Shown one piece after another: positions 1 to 8,849 of a stretch of 64,000 nucleotides of DNA. The notes beneath the pieces are model-generated. The model was not told where the DNA came from. It worked only from the letters and a program-made list of their open reading frames with translations, and did not search any database. Location: assembly GCF_019797765.1 (NCBI RefSeq), contig NZ_CP081862.1:1178001-1242000 (forward strand), read 5' to 3'. Numbering within the stretch: position 1 is the stretch's first letter; every line of letters starts with the position of its first letter. Source of the DNA: Cellulomonas sp. C5510 (lineage in GTDB: Bacteria; Actinomycetota; Actinomycetes; Actinomycetales; Cellulomonadaceae). Made by a program: the position numbers and the translations under genes.

Positions 1-138
1 GAGTCGCGCGGGCTGTCCGCCGGTCCGCGGACGGTGTGGCGCCCGGTGCCGCTCGGCGCGGGCGACGGGGCGCTGGCGGCCGGCGTGCTCGGGGTGGTCG
101 TGGTCGTGGTCGCCGCGGGGGCCTGGTCCGCGGGGTGA
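1..138 (+). CDS. C-terminal fragment of a membrane protein (truncated by window start)
   Basis: Reading frame 1 is open from the first base and stops with TGA at 136-138, giving 45 residues. The last half is a strongly hydrophobic run rich in Val, Leu, Gly and Ala, with a six-valine stretch, that looks like a C-terminal membrane segment ending a few residues before the stop. Nothing else can be said about its function because the rest of the gene lies outside the window. It is followed by about 50 bases and then the convergent VIT-family gene. Confidence 0.45.
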   Translation, partial: ESRGLSAGPRTVWRPVPLGAGDGALAAGVLGVVVVVVAAGAWSAG

Positions 139-191
139 GGCCGGGGTGGTCGGAGGCCGGCGGCGCGCCGGGTCGTCGGACCGCCGCGTCG

Positions 192-881
192 TCAGACCGC
201 CAGGCCGACCAGGGACCCGACGCCGTACGTGACCAGCATCGCGAGCGAGCCGCCGACCACGTTGCGCAGTACGGCCCGGCCCACCGGGGCGCCGCCGAGC
301 CGGGCGCTGACGGACCCCGTGACGACCAGGGCGAGGGCCACGGCGACGAACGTGGCGACGATGCGACCTGCGCCCCAGGGGGCCAGCACGACCAGCAGCG
401 GCACGATGCCACCGGCGAGGAACGCGACGAACGAGGCGAGCGCGGCGTGCCAGGGGTTGGTGAGCTCCGCGGTCGCGTCCAGCACGCCGTGGGTGCGCAG
501 CACCTTCTCCGCGTCACGCTGGCTGCTCACCGAGACGTACTCGCCGGCCGCCATGGACAGGGCCCCGGCGGCCAGGGCCGCGAACCCGGCGATCGCGAGG
601 GCGCTGACCTCGGTGGCCGCGCCCGCCACGCCGACGACGGTGGCGGCGACGGAGACGACGCCGTCGTTGGCGCCGAGGACGCCGGCGCGCAGCCAGTTGA
701 GCCGGCTGGCGGTGGGCAGGTCGAGCACGTCCGCGGCCGGGCGGGGCGCGGCGACGACGGGCGCGGTGGCGGCAGCGAGGGCCGGGTCGTCGGCGGCAGG
801 GGTGTCACCGGCGACCCGGCGCTGGGGAGCGGTCGCCGGGGTGCGACCGCGGTCCAGGAGGTGGCTCGACAGGCTCGTCAT
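192..881 (-). CDS. VIT1/CCC1-family iron/manganese transporter
   Basis: A 229-residue membrane protein of the vacuolar iron transporter (VIT1/CCC1) family, which moves Fe2+ or Mn2+ out of the cytosol. Visible signs are the RLNWLRAGVLGANDGVVS signature near residue 60, the Gly/Ala-rich helix with the ALSMAAGEYVSVSSQRDAE segment (acidic metal-site helix), then hydrophobic helices to the C-terminus. I place the start at the ATG at 881 (MTSLSS), because an upstream extension would run through the iron-box region. The N-terminal 50 residues are Pro/Ala-rich and poorly conserved. Two DtxR/IdeR-like iron boxes lie 38-86 bases upstream, so expression is probably iron-controlled. The family assignment is secure; the metal is inferred. 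Confidence 0.87.
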   Translation of the reverse strand: MTSLSSHLLDRGRTPATAPQRRVAGDTPAADDPALAAATAPVVAAPRPAADVLDLPTASRLNWLRAGVLGANDGVVSVAATVVGVAGAATEVSALAIAGFAALAAGALSMAAGEYVSVSSQRDAEKVLRTHGVLDATAELTNPWHAALASFVAFLAGGIVPLLVVLAPWGAGRIVATFVAVALALVVTGSVSARLGGAPVGRAVLRNVVGGSLAMLVTYGVGSLVGLAV

Positions 882-918
882 GGCCTCCACGCTAGGCCGG
901 TTCTGACGCCGTGTCATC

Positions 919-967
919 ACAGGAAAGGCTGCCCTGACCTGCGCAAACACAGGTTAGCCTGCCCTGA
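919..967. promoter_or_regulatory. Two tandem DtxR/IdeR-type iron boxes
   Basis: Two 19-bp sequences with starts 30 bp apart, at 919-937 and 949-967, resemble the DtxR/IdeR consensus TTAGGTTAGSCTAACCTAA. By eye the second (core AGGTTAGCCTGCCCT) matches about 14 of 19 positions and the first (core AGGAAAGGCTGCCCT) about 12. They sit just upstream of the VIT-family transporter start at 881, as expected for an iron-dependent switch on iron efflux or storage. Whether binding activates or represses is not visible. Confidence 0.65.
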
Positions 968-1041
968 TCTGGAACCGATCCAGGTATCTGTGCAGGCCAG
1001 CGGCAGGTCTCGTCAGGTCCGCGGCGGGGGTCAGCGGGACG

Positions 1042-3633
1042 TCACAGCGGGCCCACGTCGAGCACCCGCAGCACGGCCTCGCCCGCGGCGTCCGACGCCG
1101 GCAGGTCGACCAGCGCGTCGATGCGCCAGTCGTGGTCCCCGGCGGGGTCGTCGAGCAGCTGGCGGACGAACCACAGGTCGCCGCGCGCGCCCGCCTCGCC
1201 GTGCGCCGCGGGGCGCTCGTCCACCTGGAACAGCGCCGGCCCGCGTGCCGCGGGCCCGGTGAGGATCTCGTCGTGGTCGTCGTAGAACGGGTCGAGCGCG
1301 TCGCGCCAGCGGTCGGCCGTCCACGGGGCGTCGTCCGCGTCCAGGTCGCCCAGTGCCGCGAGCGCCGGGTACGCCTCCCGCGCCGCGAGGTCGACCCGCC
1401 GGAACAGGGCGCCGCGGACGAGCGCGCGGAACACCCGGCGGTTCGTCGTGACCGGCGGCGGCGCGTCGTCCTCCGGCCGCGACCCGGCGACGGTGGCGTC
1501 GTCGAGGTCCTCCGGGTGCGCCAGCCGCTCCCACTCGTCCAGCAGGCTCGAGTCCGTGCGGCGCACCAGGTCGCCCAGCCACTCGATGATCTCGTGCAGC
1601 TCCTCGGTGCGGGCGTCCTCGGGCACCGTCTGCCGCAGTGCCCGGAACGCGTCCGCGAGGTACCGCAGCAGCACGCCCTCGGTGCGGTCGAGCTGGTACA
1701 GCGACACGTACTCGGCGAACGTCGCGGCGCGCTCGTGCATGTCGCGCACGACGGACTTCGGGGACAGCTCGTGGTCCGCGACCCAGGGGTTGGTCTGCTT
1801 GAAGATCTGGAACGTCCCGCCCAGCAGCTCCGCCAGCGGCCGCGGGTAGGTCACCTCCTCGAGCAGCGCCATCCGCTCCTCGTACTCGATGCCGTCGGCC
1901 TTCATCGCCGCGACGGCCTCCCCGCGGGCGCGGTTCTCCTGCGCCGCGAGCACCTGGCGCGGGTCGTCGAGCGTCGCCTCGATGACCGACACCACGTCGT
2001 GCGCGTAGCCCGGGTCCTCGCGGTCGAGCAGGTCGAGCGCGGCGTAGGCGAACGGGGACAGCGGCTGGTTCAGTGCGAACGTGGGCGGCACGTCGAGGGT
2101 GAGCCGCACGGTCCGGCGCAGCCGCTCCGGGCCGGGTCCGGGCTCGACGACGCGCTCGATGACGCCGGCCGTGCGCAGGGACCGGTAGATCGCCACCGCC
2201 TGCCGCACCAGCCGGCCGCGCGAGGCCTCGGGCTCGTGGTTGTCGAGCAGCAGGTGGCGCATCGTCTCGACCGGGTCGCCCGTCGGCCGCGCCAGCACGT
2301 TCAGCACCATCGCGTGGGTGACCGTGAACGACGACGTCAGGGGCTCGGGCTCGGCGTCGCGCAGCCGCTCGAACGTCTTGTCCGTCCAGTTCACCATCCC
2401 GGGTGGCGCCTGCTTGCGGACGATCTTCTTGAGCTTCTTCGGGTCGTCGCCCGCCTTGGCCAGGGCCCGGCGGTTCTCGATGACGTGCTCCGGGGCGAGC
2501 ACGAGCACCTCGCCGGTGGTGTCGAAGCCCGCGCGGCCCGCCCGCCCGGCGATCTGGTGGAACTCGCGCGCCGACAGGTGCCGCATCCGGGTGCCGTCGT
2601 ACTTCACGAGAGAGGTGAGCAGCACGGTGCGGATCGGCACGTTGATCCCGACGCCCAGGGTGTCGGTGCCGCAGACGACCCGGAGCAGGCCCTTCTGGGT
2701 CAGCCGCTCGACGACGCGGCGGTACTTGGGGAGCATGCCCGCGTGGTGCACGCCGACGCCGTGCCGCAGCAGCCGGGACAGCGTCCTGCCGAACCCCGGG
2801 CCGAACCGGAAGTCGCCCAGCTCGTCCGCGATCCGGTCCCGCTGCTCCCGGCTCGCGAGCGTCATGGACAGCAGCGACTGCGCGCGCTCGACGGCCTCCT
2901 TCTGGGTGAAGTGGACGACGTACACGGGGGAGCGGCCCGTCTGCACCAGCATCTCCAGCAGCTCGTGCAGCGGCTCCACCTCGTAGGAGAACGACAAGGG
3001 CACCGGCCGCTCGGCGTCGTCGACCACGGCCACAGGCACGTCCGTGCGCCGCTCCAGGTCCTCGCGGAAGAACGTGACGTCGCCGAGCGTCGCCGACATC
3101 AGCAGGAACTGCGCCCGCGGCAGCTCCAGCAGCGGCACCTGCCACGCCCAGCCCCGCTGCGGGTCGGCGTAGAAGTGGAACTCGTCCATGACGACCTGGC
3201 CGATGTCCGCGCCCGGCCCCTGGCGCAGCGCGAGGTTCGCGAGGATCTCGGCGGTGCAGCAGATGATCGGGGCGTCGGGGTTCACCGCGGAGTCGCCGGT
3301 CATCATGCCGACGTCCGCGGACCCGAACGCCTCGACCAGCGCGAAGAACTTCTCGCTCACGAGCGCCTTGAGGGGCGCGGTGTAGTACGTGCGGCGGCCC
3401 TGGGCGAGCGCGACGAAGTGCGCCGCGGTCGCCACGAGGGACTTCCCGGAGCCCGTGGGCGTCGACAGGATGACGTGCGAGCCGGTCACCAGCTCCAGCA
3501 GCGCCTCGTCCTGGTGCGGGTAGAGGGTCAGGCCCTGGTCCTGCGCCCAGCCGGTGAACGCCGCGTACAGGGCGTCGGGGTCGCGCGGATCGGCGGGGAC
3601 CCGGTCGGCGAGGGTCGATCGGGAGGCAGCCAC
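1042..3633 (-). CDS. DEAD/DEAH-box helicase with DUF3516-type C-terminus
   Basis: An 863-residue superfamily 2 helicase. Near residues 58-65 is the Walker A motif TPTGSGKS, followed by a Walker B/DEAH-like DEFHFY, the SAT motif (LLMSATLGD), and in the second RecA domain the [23 protein letters not shown] and [10 protein letters not shown] motifs (IV-VI) typical of Ski2-like RNA helicases. The long C-terminal half fits the DUF3516 extension of an actinobacterial helicase family of about this length; it lacks the rRNA-processing arch region expected of HelY. Likely role is RNA remodelling or decay, ATP-dependent, cytoplasmic. The start is the ATG at 3633 (MAASRST). It is divergent from rnhA, with only 44 bases between starts. 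Confidence 0.9.
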   Translation of the reverse strand: MAASRSTLADRVPADPRDPDALYAAFTGWAQDQGLTLYPHQDEALLELVTGSHVILSTPTGSGKSLVATAAHFVALAQGRRTYYTAPLKALVSEKFFALVEAFGSADVGMMTGDSAVNPDAPIICCTAEILANLALRQGPGADIGQVVMDEFHFYADPQRGWAWQVPLLELPRAQFLLMSATLGDVTFFREDLERRTDVPVAVVDDAERPVPLSFSYEVEPLHELLEMLVQTGRSPVYVVHFTQKEAVERAQSLLSMTLASREQRDRIADELGDFRFGPGFGRTLSRLLRHGVGVHHAGMLPKYRRVVERLTQKGLLRVVCGTDTLGVGINVPIRTVLLTSLVKYDGTRMRHLSAREFHQIAGRAGRAGFDTTGEVLVLAPEHVIENRRALAKAGDDPKKLKKIVRKQAPPGMVNWTDKTFERLRDAEPEPLTSSFTVTHAMVLNVLARPTGDPVETMRHLLLDNHEPEASRGRLVRQAVAIYRSLRTAGVIERVVEPGPGPERLRRTVRLTLDVPPTFALNQPLSPFAYAALDLLDREDPGYAHDVVSVIEATLDDPRQVLAAQENRARGEAVAAMKADGIEYEERMALLEEVTYPRPLAELLGGTFQIFKQTNPWVADHELSPKSVVRDMHERAATFAEYVSLYQLDRTEGVLLRYLADAFRALRQTVPEDARTEELHEIIEWLGDLVRRTDSSLLDEWERLAHPEDLDDATVAGSRPEDDAPPPVTTNRRVFRALVRGALFRRVDLAAREAYPALAALGDLDADDAPWTADRWRDALDPFYDDHDEILTGPAARGPALFQVDERPAAHGEAGARGDLWFVRQLLDDPAGDHDWRIDALVDLPASDAAGEAVLRVLDVGPL

Positions 3634-3663
3634 CCGGCGATCCTTTCACGGCGGGGTGCGCCC

Positions 3664-3669
3664 TACAGT
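3664..3669 (+). promoter_or_regulatory. -10 element of rnhA (predicted leaderless)
   Basis: TACAGT lies 8 bases before the rnhA ATG at 3678. An actinobacterial TAnnnT -10 box at this distance places the transcription start at or within a base or two of the start codon. The gene has no Shine-Dalgarno sequence, which fits a leaderless mRNA. Confidence 0.5.
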
Positions 3670-3677
3670 GGGCGACC

Positions 3678-4139
3678 ATGAGCGCCGCCGAACCCGCCCC
3701 GCCCGCCGTCGAGATGTGGACGGACGGCGCCTGCAAGGGCAACCCCGGCGTCGGCGGCTGGGGGGCCCTGCTGCGGTCCGGCGGGCACGAGCGCGAGCTG
3801 TTCGGCGGCGAGGCCGTCACCACCAACAACCGCATGGAGCTCACGGCCGTCATCGAGGGGCTGAAGGCGCTGAACCAGCCGTGCCGCGTCGACCTGCACG
3901 TCGACTCGCAGTACGTGATGCAGGGCGTGACGAAGTGGATCGCGGGCTGGAAGCGCAACGGCTGGCGGACCGCCGACAAGAAGCCGGTGAAGAACCAGGA
4001 CCTGTGGCAGGCGCTCGACGAGCAGGTCGCGCGGCACGCGATCTCCTGGCACTGGGTGAAGGGCCACGCGGGCGACCCGGGCAACGAGCGCGCGGACGAG
4101 CTCGCGAACCGGGGCGTCGACCAGGTCCGGGCGGGCTGA
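3678..4139 (+). CDS. rnhA: Ribonuclease HI
   Basis: A 153-residue RNase HI that cleaves the RNA strand of RNA-DNA hybrids (Okazaki primers, R-loops) using two Mg2+ ions. All four catalytic carboxylates are present: D16 ([12 protein letters not shown]), E54 (NNRMELTAV), D76 (HVDSQYV) and D140 (NERADELAN), with the GHAGDPGNE flap histidine just before the last. Length matches the bacterial family. It is monocistronic and divergent from the helicase. The start at 3678 is preceded by a -10 box rather than a ribosome-binding site. Confidence 0.96.
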   Translation: MSAAEPAPPAVEMWTDGACKGNPGVGGWGALLRSGGHERELFGGEAVTTNNRMELTAVIEGLKALNQPCRVDLHVDSQYVMQGVTKWIAGWKRNGWRTADKKPVKNQDLWQALDEQVARHAISWHWVKGHAGDPGNERADELANRGVDQVRAG

Positions 4140-4213
4140 CGCGGCCGGGTCGGCACGGGGCGGGCGGGGCCGGCACGGCGCGCGAAGGCCGTCCCGCGCG
4201 ACCGGTCCGGGCG

Positions 4214-4235
4214 GATGGTCCAGACCAGTTACGCT
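4214..4235 (+). promoter_or_regulatory. dre-like operator overlapping the ptsH promoter
   Basis: Positions 4214-4229 read GATGGTCCAGACCAGT, 13 of 16 matches to the DasR/NagR dre consensus ACTGGTCTAGACCAGT. It is followed immediately by the -10-like TACGCT at 4230-4235. The operator therefore covers the -35/-10 spacer of the ptsH promoter, a classic repression position. Similar operators occur at 25546-25586 beside the GntR regulator, pointing to one regulon. Confidence 0.65.
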
Positions 4236-4286
4236 GCACCGGTGCCCAGTGCCGGGCACGGACACGTCACCCCGGAGGTCGCCCCC

Positions 4287-4556
4287 ATGGAACGTCCCGT
4301 CGTCGTCGCCATCGCCGAGGGCCTGCACGCCCGCCCCGCCGCGCTCTTCGTCGCCGAGGCCGGCAAGCAGCCGGTCCCGGTCACCGTCCGCAAGGGCGAC
4401 GCCGCCCCGGTGCAGGCAGCGAGCATCCTCGGGATCATGACGCTCGGTGCCGCCGCCGGGGACACCGTGGTGCTGGCCACCGAGGCCGACGGCCCCGAGG
4501 CCGCGGCCGCGCTCGACGCCCTGGAGGCGTTCCTGCTGCAGACCGAGATCGCCTGA
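4287..4556 (+). CDS. ptsH: HPr, phosphocarrier protein of the PTS
   Basis: An 89-residue HPr that passes phosphate from Enzyme I to sugar-specific EIIA proteins. The active-site histidine is H14 in AEGLHARPAA, and S46 stands in the regulatory-serine position within AASILGIMTLG. The start is the ATG at 4287 (MERPVV), chosen because it gives the exact HPr length and has GGAGG at 4274-4278; an upstream in-frame GTG at 4215 would add 24 non-conserved residues and lie inside the operator. It stands alone, about 18 kb from ptsI, but shares a dre-like operator with the PTS cluster at 22.3-27.6 kb. A strong hairpin terminator follows. Confidence 0.95.
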   Translation: MERPVVVAIAEGLHARPAALFVAEAGKQPVPVTVRKGDAAPVQAASILGIMTLGAAAGDTVVLATEADGPEAAAALDALEAFLLQTEIA

Positions 4557-4574
4557 CCGGCGCCGCACCCCGCT

Positions 4575-4611
4575 CGAGGCCCCGTGCACCGTCCTGGTGC
4601 ACGGGGCCTCG
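4575..4611 (+). terminator. Hairpin terminator after ptsH
   Basis: A perfect 16-bp inverted repeat (arms 4575-4590 and 4596-4611, arm CGAGGCCCCGTGCACC, loop GTCCT) starts 18 bases after the ptsH stop codon. There is no U-tract, which is usual for GC-rich actinobacterial terminators. Confidence 0.8.
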
Positions 4612-4898
4612 TCGTGCCCGGGCCGCCGCCGGGCGGGACCCAGGTCCTGCAGTGCCGGGCGGCGGCGCGGGATCGGTGCTGCGGGGTCGCACCGGCCGCG
4701 GGAGTCGGGACCGAGGTCCCGGGAGGTCGTGGGACGGAGGTCCTGCTATCGCGGTTTAGTAGATGGCGTACGGTCATTCCTGGGAACCTCGTCCGATGCT
4801 GAGAGGCTCGGCGCGGTGACCATTCTCTGCAGGACCGTGCGCCTGGACGTCATGGAATGCGTCGTCCGCGTGCCTCAATGACCGGGGAGGATTGCGCC
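4612..4898. other. Non-coding region upstream of the cai-like locus
   Basis: These 287 bases separate the ptsH terminator from the first CoA-transferase gene and must hold the promoter of the long 4.9-21.1 kb locus. I see no convincing -35/-10 pair. The segment around 4745-4800 is less GC-rich than its surroundings. A clear Shine-Dalgarno GGGGAGG at 4884-4890 serves the gene at 4899. No palindrome of LacI type stands out. Confidence 0.4.
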
Positions 4899-6134
4899 GT
4901 GGTGACGCAGAAGCCGTCCTTCGGTATGCTCGAGGGCTACCGCGTCGTCATGACGGGCCTGTCCGTCGCGGCGCCGTTCGCCGCCGAGCTCTACGCCGAG
5001 CACGGCGCCGACGTCATCTGGGTGGAGAACCCTCGTGCCGTCGACACCTCCCGCGTCGCACGCCGCTCGGGCGCCTGGCAGCAGGACCGGCGCAACATGC
5101 GCTCCCTGGCCCTCGACTACGTCAAAGGCCCGGGCCGCGAGGTGTTCCTGCGGCTGATCGAGACCACCGACGTGCTGATCGAGGCGTCGGTCGGCGGCCG
5201 GTTCGCCCGGATCGGTCTGCCGGACGCGGTGCTGTGGGAACACAACCCCCGCCTGGTCGTCGCGCACATCTCAGGCTTCGGGCAGACGGGTGAGGACGCC
5301 TGGGTCCGGCGCGCGTCCTACGACCCGATCGCCCAGGCGTTCGGTTGCGCCATGCGGATGAATGGGATGCCGGGGCAGCCTTCGACCCCGGCGATGCCGT
5401 TCCCGGCCGACTACACGGCGGCATTCTTCGCGTTCGGCATGTCGAATGCGGCGCTGCTGTCGCGGCAACGCACCGGGCGGGGCGAGAGTCTCGACATCGC
5501 CCAGTTCGAGGCGATGCTGCGCATTCAGGCGAACTACCCGACGGACTACCTGAGGTACGGCCTGGACTACGTCAAGGAGGGCGACCGGTCACGTATCTGC
5601 GCGGTCTACGGGACCTACCGGTGCGGTGACGGCCAGGAGATCTACGTCCTGGCGCTCGGCGCCGGCGTCCTCGCGCGGCTGCTGCCAGTCCTCGGGCTGG
5701 AGACCGGCTCGGAGCTCTTCCCCGAGGGTGCCGGGTACGTCGCCGTGCAGACCCGGGCGGCCGACGTGCTGGAACGCGCGTTCGCCGGCTACATCGGGAG
5801 CCGCACCGCCGCCGAGGTCGAGGACGAGCTGGCCGCCGCGGGGGTCCCGGTGTCCCGGCTGCTCGACTACGCCGCCGCCCGTGAGCACCCCCACTACCGG
5901 GCGCGCGGCGTGTTCACCGAGTGGACCGCGTCGGACGGCGTGACGACGGTGCCCGGCGTGAAGGTCGTCCCCGAGGTGACGCACCGGCCCGGGCGGATCT
6001 GGCGCGGCGCCCCCGCCGTCGGCCAGGACAACGACGAGCTGCTCGCCGAGCTCGGCATCCCCGACGCCACCCGTGACGCCCTGTACGCGGCAGGCGGCCT
6101 GAGCCGGCTGCCGTACTCCGAGACCACCGCCTGA
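4899..6134 (+). CDS. CaiB/BaiF family CoA-transferase 1
   Basis: A 411-residue class III CoA-transferase, which exchanges CoA between carboxylic acids. It aligns from memory along its length with E. coli CaiB (gamma-butyrobetainyl-CoA:carnitine CoA-transferase, 405 aa): VWVEN-type HGADVIWVENPRAVDT, RRNMRSLALDY, the ETTDVLIEAS segment, AHISGFGQTG, and the catalytic aspartate in FPADYTAAFF. The start is the GTG at 4899 (the GTG at 4902 is equivalent), 8 bases after GGGGAGG; the frame is open to 4857 but that extension has no ribosome site. First gene of the locus, with a paralogue directly downstream. The substrate is not visible; carnitine/crotonobetaine is one possibility. Confidence 0.88.
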   Translation: MVTQKPSFGMLEGYRVVMTGLSVAAPFAAELYAEHGADVIWVENPRAVDTSRVARRSGAWQQDRRNMRSLALDYVKGPGREVFLRLIETTDVLIEASVGGRFARIGLPDAVLWEHNPRLVVAHISGFGQTGEDAWVRRASYDPIAQAFGCAMRMNGMPGQPSTPAMPFPADYTAAFFAFGMSNAALLSRQRTGRGESLDIAQFEAMLRIQANYPTDYLRYGLDYVKEGDRSRICAVYGTYRCGDGQEIYVLALGAGVLARLLPVLGLETGSELFPEGAGYVAVQTRAADVLERAFAGYIGSRTAAEVEDELAAAGVPVSRLLDYAAAREHPHYRARGVFTEWTASDGVTTVPGVKVVPEVTHRPGRIWRGAPAVGQDNDELLAELGIPDATRDALYAAGGLSRLPYSETTA

Positions 6135-6206
6135 CCCCGCACGCCGGCCACGGCACCCGCCCGGCCACCTCACACCTCGTCACCCGAGCACATCCCAGGA
6201 GCCCCC

Positions 6207-7424
6207 GTGAAGGACGCAGACGGTCAGCCGTTCGGCAACCTGCAGGACCTCAAGGTCGTCAACGCCTCGTCGGTGGTCGCCGGCCCGTTCATGTGCGGGC
6301 TGTTCGCCGAGCAGGGCGCCGACGTCGTCCAGGTGGAGAACACCCGGGTGCCCGACATGTACCGGCTGTGGCCGCAGTCCTGGTCGACGGAGCGCCGCAA
6401 CCAGCGCTCGATGAGCCTGGACATCCCCTCCGAGCGGGGCCGCCAGGTGCTGTTCCGCCTGCTCGCCGACGCCGACATCCTGGTCGAGTCGTCGAAGGGC
6501 GGCACGTGGGCCGGCTGGGGGCTGACGGACGAGGTGCTGTGGGAGGCCAACCCGCGTCTCGTGATCGTCCACATCTCGGGCTTCGGCCTGACGGGCGACC
6601 CGGCGTACCTGCGACGGGCGTCGTTCGACTCGATCGGGCAGGCGTTCAGCGGGTACCTGGCGATCAACGGGTTCCCGGACCCGCTGCCGCCGTACGTCAC
6701 CAAGCCGTACACCGGCGACTTCGTCACCGGGCTGTTCGGCGCGTGGTCGGCCCTCGCGGCGGTGCTGCGCGCCCGGCAGACGGGCCAGGGGGAGAGCATC
6801 GACGTCGCGCAGTTCGAGTCGCTGGTCCGGCTGCAGGCCTCGTACCTCACCGACGGGCTCAACAAGGGCCTGCAACCGCCCCGCATGGGCAACCTCGACA
6901 CCTACGGCGCGTGCAACGGCACCGAGCGCTGCTCCGACGGCTGGGTCTTCATCGCGGTCGGCGGCGCCACCGCGGTCCGCAACATGATCCGGCTGTTCGG
7001 CCTCGAGGGAGACCCGGACTTCGACGGCGTGATCCAGTCGATCAGCCGCGACAAGCCGGAGCGTGCCCGCAAGTTCGTCGAGCAGCTCGAGGCGTACTGC
7101 GCGGCGCGGACCGTCGCCGAGGTGGACGCCGAGCTCGGCGCGCTCGGGGTCGCGGTCAGCCCGGTCATGACCTACCAGATGATGCGCGAGCACCCGCACT
7201 ACCGGCAGCGGGGCGTCTTCGAGTCCTGGCAGGACCTGGAGACCGGCGAGCAGGTCACCGGCGCGGCTCCCGTGCCGAGATTCCGCAACAACCCCTCGAA
7301 GACCGTGCGCGGCGGTGCGCCCCGGGACTTCGACACCGACACCGTGCTCGCCGAGCACGGCTTCTCCGCGGACGAGATCTCCGCGCTGCGCGCCGACGGT
7401 GTCGTCGGCGGCCCCGCGGTCTGA
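6207..7424 (+). CDS. CaiB/BaiF family CoA-transferase 2
   Basis: A 405-residue class III CoA-transferase, exactly the length of E. coli CaiB and probably closer to it than the first copy. Shared features are the GADVVQVENTR segment, RRNQRSMSLDIPSERG, DILVESSKGG, VIVHISGFGLTGD and the catalytic aspartate in the KPYTGDFVTG motif. The GTG start at 6207 follows CCAGGA at 6195-6200. It lies 72 bases after the first CoA-transferase and 40 bases before an MFS carrier. Two adjacent copies suggest two substrates, or a heteromeric enzyme in which both chains keep the catalytic Asp. Confidence 0.9.
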   Translation: MKDADGQPFGNLQDLKVVNASSVVAGPFMCGLFAEQGADVVQVENTRVPDMYRLWPQSWSTERRNQRSMSLDIPSERGRQVLFRLLADADILVESSKGGTWAGWGLTDEVLWEANPRLVIVHISGFGLTGDPAYLRRASFDSIGQAFSGYLAINGFPDPLPPYVTKPYTGDFVTGLFGAWSALAAVLRARQTGQGESIDVAQFESLVRLQASYLTDGLNKGLQPPRMGNLDTYGACNGTERCSDGWVFIAVGGATAVRNMIRLFGLEGDPDFDGVIQSISRDKPERARKFVEQLEAYCAARTVAEVDAELGALGVAVSPVMTYQMMREHPHYRQRGVFESWQDLETGEQVTGAAPVPRFRNNPSKTVRGGAPRDFDTDTVLAEHGFSADEISALRADGVVGGPAV

Positions 7425-7464
7425 TCCCCGTCCCCGGCACCCCACCTCCCTGAGGAGCCCCCCT

Positions 7465-8754
7465 GTGAACACGACGGCCGTCACACCGGCCCGGGCGAGC
7501 GCCGCCCCGACGCGCTCGAACTACGCCTGGGTCATCCTGATCGCCTGCATCGGCTTCTACGCCGTGCCGGTCGGCATCGTCGGCAACACCTCCGGCATCT
7601 TCGTGACCCCGGTCATGGAGCAGTTCGGCTGGAGCCGCACCGAGGCCACGCTGTACATGACCATCCAGCCCTGGGTCGCGGCGTTGTGCACGCCGGTCGC
7701 CGGCGCGCTCATGGCGAAGTACAACCCGCGCTGGATCCTCACGCTCACCGCCGCCGCCTACGGCCTGAGCACGATCTGGACCGCGTACGCCACGCACCCG
7801 TGGCAGTGGCACCTGTACGGCGTGATCTACGGCGTCTCCTGCTCCTTCTTCATGTTCCTCGCGGTCCCGACGCTCGTGAACGCCTGGTTCCGCAAGCAGG
7901 CGGGCCTGGCCATCGGCACGGCGGGCGCGGCGCTGAGCATCCTGGCGGCGGTCGCCAGCCCGGTGGGTCAGTCGATGATCGAGTCCCAGGGGTGGCAGCA
8001 CACCCGCATGGTCTTCGGCGTCGTCATCACCGTGGTGTCGGTCGCCCTGACCGCGCTGTTCGTGCGCAAGGACCCGGCGTCGATGAACGTCCTGCCGTTC
8101 GGGGCCGACGACACCGGGGCGGCTGCCACCACGACGGGCGCCCCGCCGGCCGAGGAGGGTGCCGAGCTCGCCCAGGCCCGTCGGATCCCGGCGTTCTACC
8201 TGCTCATCCTGACGGCCGGTTTCCTGGTGTTCTGCGCGGCGTTCTTCCAGCAGATCCCGTCGTTCGCGGCCACCGGCGAGCTCGGTGCCGAGGCCGGCGC
8301 GGTCGCGGTGTCCATCGTCATGATCGGCGGCACGTGCGGGAAGTTCCTGCTCGGCTGGTTGTCCGACGCGCTCGGCAGCAAGGTCACCGGCGTGGTCGCG
8401 GGCCTGTGCGGTGCGGCGGGCCTCGCCATGGCTCTGCTCGCCGGCTCGTCGGTCGCCCTCTTCTACGTCGGCATGGGTGTGTTCGGCGTCGGCTACTCGG
8501 CGCTGACGGTCATCTCCCCGATGGTCGCCCGGGAGGGCTTCGGCACCGCCCACTACGCGGAGATCTACTCCTGGGTCTCCACCGGCATCTTCGTGTTCTC
8601 CGGTCTCGCCGCGCTGACGTACGCGCGGATCTACGACATGAGCGGCTCCTTCACCCCGGCCTTCGTGCTCGTCATCTGCCTGTACCTCGCCGTGGCCGTG
8701 TTCGTCCCGGTCATCCTGCGGACCGCTCGCAGGGGCTGGGCCGGGCGGCGCTGA
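7465..8754 (+). CDS. MFS transporter 1 (oxalate:formate antiporter/MCT-like)
   Basis: A 429-residue twelve-helix major facilitator protein. It begins with NYAWVILIACIGFYAVPVG and has a central hydrophilic loop around residues 210-235 between the two six-helix halves. The overall type matches the oxalate/formate antiporter and monocarboxylate carriers. The GTG start at 7465 has TGAGGAG about 10 bases upstream. It probably carries the organic acid substrate of the locus, replacing the CaiT antiporter of enterobacteria; the BaiG bile-acid carrier is also MFS. A paralogue lies at 16452-17777. Confidence 0.83.
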   Translation: MNTTAVTPARASAAPTRSNYAWVILIACIGFYAVPVGIVGNTSGIFVTPVMEQFGWSRTEATLYMTIQPWVAALCTPVAGALMAKYNPRWILTLTAAAYGLSTIWTAYATHPWQWHLYGVIYGVSCSFFMFLAVPTLVNAWFRKQAGLAIGTAGAALSILAAVASPVGQSMIESQGWQHTRMVFGVVITVVSVALTALFVRKDPASMNVLPFGADDTGAAATTTGAPPAEEGAELAQARRIPAFYLLILTAGFLVFCAAFFQQIPSFAATGELGAEAGAVAVSIVMIGGTCGKFLLGWLSDALGSKVTGVVAGLCGAAGLAMALLAGSSVALFYVGMGVFGVGYSALTVISPMVAREGFGTAHYAEIYSWVSTGIFVFSGLAALTYARIYDMSGSFTPAFVLVICLYLAVAVFVPVILRTARRGWAGRR

Positions 8755-8849
8755 CCGCATCGTCCGGCCCGGCGGCCACCCCCGTCCGCCGGGCCGGACG
8801 GCCCCCCGTACCTCCGCCCGCCCCCGAACCACTCCAGGAGCAACTCCTC

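Noticed and set aside
1031..4156. Long minus-strand frame overlapping the helicase and rnhA
   Set aside because: It is a frame shadow: the sense proteins have complete catalytic motifs, and this translation is Arg/Pro/Ala-rich with none.
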